Of a DNA stretch of 10,048 nt, positions 7,601-10,048 are shown one piece after another. The notes beneath the pieces were generated by a model, which did not search any database, was not told the DNA's origin, and was given only the letters and a program-made list of their open reading frames with translations. Positions within the stretch are counted from its first letter, which is position 1, and each line of letters begins with the position of its first letter. The stretch is from Candidatus Puniceispirillum sp. (lineage in GTDB: Bacteria > Pseudomonadota > Alphaproteobacteria > Puniceispirillales > Puniceispirillaceae). The stretch lies in NCBI GenBank assembly GCA_018668795.1, contig JABJBD010000029.1, positions 1-10,048 of the forward strand, read 5' to 3'. The position numbers and the translations under genes were made by a program.

Positions 7601-8296
7601 CAAACCAGCAAATGTGATCGTCAATGTCCCCGCATCAACACCATCAATCAGTCTTTGCCCCCGAATGCCACCAATAATTTGGCCGGACTCTTCAAGCTGG
7701 GAATCTATATAAATACCGGTAAGCTGAATCGGCGCCAACGCACCTGTATCATCTGACACCGTCACAAGATCGGTTTCAATGCTGATATGTTTAAGGCCTT
7801 TGAAATTAAAGGTAGGTGTATTTTCTGCCACGGTGGCAGTAGCAAGATTCGCATCGCCGTCAGACGAGGCCCCAACTAAGGCGCTAAACAATGCGGTAGA
7901 TTCAGATCCCGACCAGCCAGTAGCTGATTTGACAAGATGAATTTCCATGCCGCGCAAATTGAGTGCCAGCGGCATACCTGTCCACAGACTTTTGAAACCG
8001 AATTTGACCTCACCTTCAGGTACGATGACTGCACCATCGTCAAAGCTGAATGTTATATTTTCTGCCTTTACCGATATTGGCGTTGGTGAAATGGAAAATG
8101 CAAAGCGCGCCGAACCAACCTCGGCTGAAACAACAGGTGACACTTTGGACAGTTCATATTCCAGATATTGACGCAAACCCCCTGCCTGAACGATGATATA
8201 ACCAACGATACCGGCAATCAGAACAATAATAAGCAGTAATGTCGTGAATACGAGTTTCACCTTGTCTGCGCCTGATGTGTGGCCCACTAGAGACAC
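4601..8296 (-). CDS. Large AsmA/YhdP-like envelope protein (DUF3971 and AsmA-like C-terminal region)
   Basis: This 1231-residue protein probably spans the periplasm and is anchored in the inner membrane. One hydrophobic segment at about residues 14-36 (LVFTTLLLIIVLIAGIVGYII) is preceded by few residues, giving an N-in signal anchor. The rest is long, repetitive, beta-rich and poor in cysteine, as in AsmA-like proteins. The region near 550-565 (TRRWMHDNLLTGHLENARI) resembles DUF3971. The C-terminal part has LLGPAGIIGLVEGEGTAFS near 1085-1105 and VPLLGNVLTGIDKTGIFTT followed by GDIDDPKTSINAASLAPG, the classic end of the YhdP group. Known relatives (YhdP, TamB, YdbH in E. coli) act as bridges for phospholipid movement to the outer membrane; the same role here is inference. 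The start is GTG, backed by AGGAG 8 bases upstream. It converges with tyrS and diverges from bcp. Confidence 0.9.
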   Translation of the reverse strand: MSLVGHTSGADKVKLVFTTLLLIIVLIAGIVGYIIVQAGGLRQYLEYELSKVSPVVSAEVGSARFAFSISPTPISVKAENITFSFDDGAVIVPEGEVKFGFKSLWTGMPLALNLRGMEIHLVKSATGWSGSESTALFSALVGASSDGDANLATATVAENTPTFNFKGLKHISIETDLVTVSDDTGALAPIQLTGIYIDSQLEESGQIIGGIRGQRLIDGVDAGTLTITFAGLPNGEDFITDITADELNLADIAEYLDISMIRQSHFGTLSGFLKVQMSHATVTSVFGDVIVADGYLSQTASRQRGAFKSAEIAFNYLSHIDVATVSKAQILLDDDRSFAFSGEVEKLSAPTPILSGKIDANSVRLQSVFDDWPDDLAPMIKAQLQSQFSGGIVSNLGAEFIGAFNRDTSILKLSKLDMTTKFDSVRANLSAGQIRRIVGTVDGTMDINIGVGGEILGANVALDLKNGSLLLEDFAKSVSINKATLDMAFHEGDLKVDSFTADLAEAGAIKLSGNMFIASDWTPNDFSMSLEAENLDARFFQALWPQWALAKTRRWMHDNLLTGHLENARISIAGALSPETQKPVLRDLSGTGSYKDATVRWASNMPLITGVDADLVLDNTALNITTSSGQLEDFTLDSGRVTIGPVLTTGERTVDLSLKAEGGLVTALDIFKRTGRSKVGAIDLEKMTVNGTTELSLTTRFPLRKGAKFANAETAVNATTRNATITGLPFGIDLQATSMIASFEKNKVDITGDASVFDMPTSFTFKTNAATREVNFVGQFESSPILTDIFTKMSGLDIAGNASAKIGFNSSTGWNNAQINLSTNLTDASINVPILNWAKFPAEDGTVSASFILRNGVVTAIQDIDLSLGTLAAKGQLALGLDGSVQAAFFNKLTMPGNDIRDLIIETSENGGWNVSAAARTIDLVPLRRNKGIGGGVPVTFDVTADTIFIDAQNALSGHIQGSRDDAGNGQAVFSGTLLARGKPLVSEGQMTVDFGPRGDQLRGAGLIGGAETQINFNGNNNDQAVLVLTSKNAGRMLSGLGVTDAIRSGTIRLENNFISKDFSSFNTNIKISDFNVVEAPRAIRIFSLLGPAGIIGLVEGEGTAFSSGVARFEKRGADISISRMEASGGAVSVAVVGRFNKDTRHMDIAGNVVPASQLSKLIGAVPLLGNVLTGIDKTGIFTTQFSMVGDIDDPKTSINAASLAPGVLRDLFSPEWLKRESERLFGAEAN

Positions 8297-8304
8297 CCGT
8301 CTTA

Positions 8305-8309
8305 CTCCT
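8305..8309 (-). promoter_or_regulatory. Shine-Dalgarno of the AsmA-like gene
   Basis: AGGAG on the minus strand lies 8 bases before the GTG at 8296. It is the evidence for choosing this GTG as the start, since no in-frame ATG is visible close by. Confidence 0.65.
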
Positions 8310-8336
8310 GTTATTTTATCGCACTAGATTAAGTGT

Positions 8337-8357
8337 ATGCTATCGACAAGATAGCAT
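8337..8357. repeat. Inverted repeat, 8-bp arms with 5-base centre, in the asmA/bcp spacer
   Basis: ATGCTATC (8337-8344) and GATAGCAT (8350-8357) are perfect reverse complements around GACAA. The repeat sits mid-spacer between divergent starts and is not followed by a T-run, so a DNA operator is more likely than a terminator. No known regulator motif is recognised. Confidence 0.55.
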
Positions 8358-8370
8358 TGTCTTGCAGACA
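8358..8370. repeat. Inverted repeat TGTCT-N3-AGACA abutting the previous repeat
   Basis: TGTCT (8358-8362) and AGACA (8366-8370) are perfect 5-bp arms around TGC. It begins at the base after the 8-bp repeat ends and covers the candidate -35 of bcp, a position where a bound regulator would affect transcription. Short arms mean chance is possible. Confidence 0.35.
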
Positions 8371-8391
8371 CCACCATCATTCCTATTTAAT
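8363..8391 (+). promoter_or_regulatory. bcp: Candidate promoter of bcp
   Basis: TTGCAG (8363-8368) and TTTAAT (8386-8391) are spaced by 17 bases, about 50 bases before the bcp ATG. The -10 lies within a small palindrome, CTATT-T-AATAG (8383-8393). GGAG at 8431-8434, 8 bases from the ATG, gives the ribosome binding site. Box assignment is by eye only. Confidence 0.4.
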
Positions 8392-8442
8392 AGATTAGAG
8401 TGCTAACATTAATCCGACCCAAGAAAAACCGGAGATTTCAAT

Positions 8443-8901
8443 ATGCTTGAAACTGGAATGGCTGTTCCCCAATTCGTCGTACCTACCGATAAAGATGATT
8501 TCAATGTCGCAGATCATCATGGCAAAAAAATGGTGGTGTTTTTCTTTCCACGGGCAGACACATCCGGATGCACAAAGGAATCAATTGCCTTTTCAGAATT
8601 GATGGATGATTTTGCCGCCACCAACTGTGTGGTGATTGGTATTTCCAAAGACACACCTGCCAAACAAGCCAAGTTTCGTGAAAAATACGGCCTGACCTGT
8701 TTGCTAGGCGCTGATCATGAAAGTGACGTTTGCGAGCAATTCGGCGTCTGGGTAGAAAAATCAATGTATGGCAAAAAATATATGGGCATTCAACGCGCCA
8801 GCTTTCTGATTGATGCCAGTGGCAATGTGGCCGAAGTCTGGCCTAAAGTAAAAGTTGATGGCCATGCCACCGCAGTCCTTGAGGCAGCGCGTGCCCTATA
8901 A
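8443..8901 (+). CDS. bcp: Thioredoxin-dependent peroxiredoxin, Bcp/PrxQ family
   Basis: The family reduces hydrogen peroxide and organic hydroperoxides in the cytosol using a peroxidatic cysteine that thioredoxin recycles. The protein has 152 residues, a normal Bcp length. The active-site motif is FFPRADTSGCTKES at 34-47, with peroxidatic Cys43 and the preceding Thr40; the conserved arginine is likely Arg118 in QRASFLID. The cysteine that often follows five residues after the peroxidatic one is replaced by Ser48. Other cysteines are Cys62, Cys86 and Cys97, so the resolving partner is unclear and the protein may be an atypical 2-Cys or a 1-Cys enzyme. A strong Shine-Dalgarno supports the start. 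A ferritin-like DUF455 gene follows after 25 bases, probably in the same transcript. Confidence 0.94.
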   Translation: MLETGMAVPQFVVPTDKDDFNVADHHGKKMVVFFFPRADTSGCTKESIAFSELMDDFAATNCVVIGISKDTPAKQAKFREKYGLTCLLGADHESDVCEQFGVWVEKSMYGKKYMGIQRASFLIDASGNVAEVWPKVKVDGHATAVLEAARAL

Positions 8902-8926
8902 AAGCATATATGAGTAAAAAATTGAT

Positions 8927-9760
8927 ATGAGCCACGCTACGCTGACTGATGGCATTGTTGACTGTATTGCCACCCAAGATGCTTCGGAAAAAGCGCGTAA
9001 AACGCGGGCATTGGTCGCTGAATGGCGTGGTGGCAACATCACCACTATTGGTGATTGCCCGCCGCCAGATCGTCCAGGACGCCCGCTCACGCCCGAATTA
9101 CGCCGCCCGGGTGATGTGCCAAAGCGTCGCATCACTGGCGGCGTTGCTGGGCGTGTTGCGCTGATCCATGCGATCGCCCATATCGAACTGAATGCAATTG
9201 ATTTGGCGCTTGATATGGCTTGTCGTTTTCTTGACCAGCGATTGCCACTCGATTTTTATCATGACTGGCTATCGGTTGCCGATGATGAAGCACGCCATTT
9301 TCTGATGCTGAATGACCGGTTGGCTTTACTTGATGCGCAATATGGTGATCTGCCTGCCCATGACGGATTATGGCAAGCGGCACAGAAAACCGCACATGAT
9401 TTGCTGGGGCGTCTGGCGATTGCCCCATTGGTGCTGGAAGCGCGCGGACTTGATGTAACACCAACCATGATCAATAAACTTAATGACGTTGGCGATCATG
9501 AAAGTGCCACCGCACTGGGCATCATCATGTATGATGAAGTCGGGCATGTTCTGATTGGCAAACGCTGGTTTGACTATGTATGCGGCATGCACCGCCGCGA
9601 TCCGGTCAGTAGCTGGCATATGCTGGTGAAACGCTATTTCAAAGGCCCGCTCAAGCCACCATTCAATATCGAAGCACGTGCGGCGGCACATTTTTCAGCG
9701 GCCTTTTACGGTCCACTTTCCTATCGCGATGATCTTGTATCATCATCACCGAAACGTTAG
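8927..9760 (+). CDS. DUF455 (COG2833) ferritin-like protein
   Basis: This 277-residue, helix-rich cytosolic protein belongs to the DUF455 group, whose function is not established. The ferritin-like four-helix core shows a complete set of potential diiron ligands: Glu87 in HIELNAID, Glu121 and His124 in DDEARHF, Glu171 in VLEARGLDV, and Glu204 and His207 in DEVGHV. This double E-x2-H arrangement is typical of carboxylate-bridged diiron enzymes, so an oxygen- or peroxide-using reaction, or iron binding, is plausible inference. The N-terminal part (residues 43-72, rich in Pro and Arg) is the conserved entry region of the family. The start at 8927 has only a weak upstream GAG and may depend on coupling with bcp. 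It lies 25 bases after bcp and converges on prfB. Confidence 0.88.
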   Translation: MSHATLTDGIVDCIATQDASEKARKTRALVAEWRGGNITTIGDCPPPDRPGRPLTPELRRPGDVPKRRITGGVAGRVALIHAIAHIELNAIDLALDMACRFLDQRLPLDFYHDWLSVADDEARHFLMLNDRLALLDAQYGDLPAHDGLWQAAQKTAHDLLGRLAIAPLVLEARGLDVTPTMINKLNDVGDHESATALGIIMYDEVGHVLIGKRWFDYVCGMHRRDPVSSWHMLVKRYFKGPLKPPFNIEARAAAHFSAAFYGPLSYRDDLVSSSPKR

Positions 9761-9768
9761 CGGCTAAC
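9756..9768. terminator. Weak hairpin between the converging DUF455 and prfB genes
   Basis: GTTAG (9756-9760) and CTAAC (9764-9768) are perfect 5-bp arms around CGG, and the left arm contains the DUF455 stop codon. On the minus strand a short GTTT follows. The stem is short and there is no real T-run, so this is at best a weak two-way terminator. Nothing better is visible in the 52 bases between the two stops. Confidence 0.25.
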
Positions 9769-9812
9769 CGTCGCTAGTTCGAAATACATTTGTGATTATC
9801 TATTGGCTCTGG

Positions 9813-10048
9813 CTAGTCGCGTTGCATGCCAACCCGTGCGGCAAGACTAGCCTCGATGAAACCATCAAGATCGCCATCAAGCACGCCCTGAGCATTGCCC
9901 TTTTCAACATTTGTGCGCAGATCCTTGACCATTTGATAAGGATGCAGAACATAAGACCGAATTTGATTACCCCATCCAATATCTGTTTTGCTGGCCGCCG
10001 CATCTGATGCAGCTTCTTCACGCTTTTGTAATTCCAGCTCATAAAGGC
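9813..10048 (-). CDS. prfB: Peptide chain release factor 2 (C-terminal 77 residues, cut by window edge)
   Basis: RF2 releases finished peptides at UGA and UAA codons on the ribosome. The visible C-terminus reads LYELELQKREEAAS, then TDIGWGNQIRSYVLHPYQ, MVKDLRTNVEKGNAQGVLDG and DLDGFIEASLAARV. This is the highly conserved end of domain 3; the RSYV...PYxMVKDLRT and LDGDLDxFIEA signatures favour RF2 over RF1. The GGQ motif, the stop-codon recognition loop and any programmed frameshift site lie outside the window. It ends with TAG and converges on the DUF455 gene with 52 bases between the stops. Confidence 0.95.
   Translation of the reverse strand, partial: LYELELQKREEAASDAAASKTDIGWGNQIRSYVLHPYQMVKDLRTNVEKGNAQGVLDGDLDGFIEASLAARVGMQRD

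Noticed and set aside
9800..10042. Open frame of 80 codons on the minus strand at the right edge
   Set aside because: It overlaps the prfB C-terminus in a different frame; the prfB frame matches conserved RF2 motifs and this one matches nothing.
1..10048. Search by eye for CRISPR arrays, tRNA or rRNA genes, insertion sequences and phage or defence genes
   Set aside because: No regular spaced repeats, no cloverleaf-like segments and no mobile-element proteins were seen; nearly all sequence is accounted for by housekeeping and envelope genes.

Overview
The window reads as ordinary chromosomal backbone from an alphaproteobacterium with a mid-range GC content. Three things point to this group: the MnmA N-terminus with its LQLYDHG segment, a short CysE with a coiled C-terminal tail, and a Bcp/DUF455 pair. 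By gene content and base composition it could be a marine lineage such as the SAR116 group, but this is a guess from memory of gene styles. I see no integrase, transposase, phage gene, CRISPR array, rRNA or tRNA.

Left block (1-2533, minus strand): four genes run leftward with gaps of about 10 to 65 bases. They are a short serine O-acetyltransferase (cysE), a cysteine desulfurase, a [2Fe-2S] ferredoxin and the start of mnmA, the tRNA 2-thiouridylase. Read in order this is a sulfur route: making the cysteine precursor, taking sulfur from cysteine, electron supply, and putting sulfur into tRNA.

Middle block (2644-4604, plus strand): a small alpha/beta hydrolase diverges from cysE across a 110-base spacer (measured from the chosen cysE start) and is followed by tyrS. 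tyrS ends tail-to-tail with a 1231-residue AsmA/YhdP-like envelope protein on the minus strand (4601-8296). Both stop codons lie in one CTAG.

Right block (8297-10048): the AsmA-like gene and a bcp-type peroxiredoxin diverge from a 146-base spacer that holds several short inverted repeats and a probable promoter. bcp is followed closely by a DUF455 ferritin-like protein with a full set of diiron-type ligands. That gene converges on the 3' end of prfB (release factor 2), which runs in from the right edge.

I did not find a clearly new system. The points most worth a second look are the layout of the sulfur genes with a tail-less cysteine desulfurase, a peroxiredoxin that lacks the usual second cysteine, its pairing with a ferritin-like protein, and the stacked inverted repeats in the asmA/bcp spacer.
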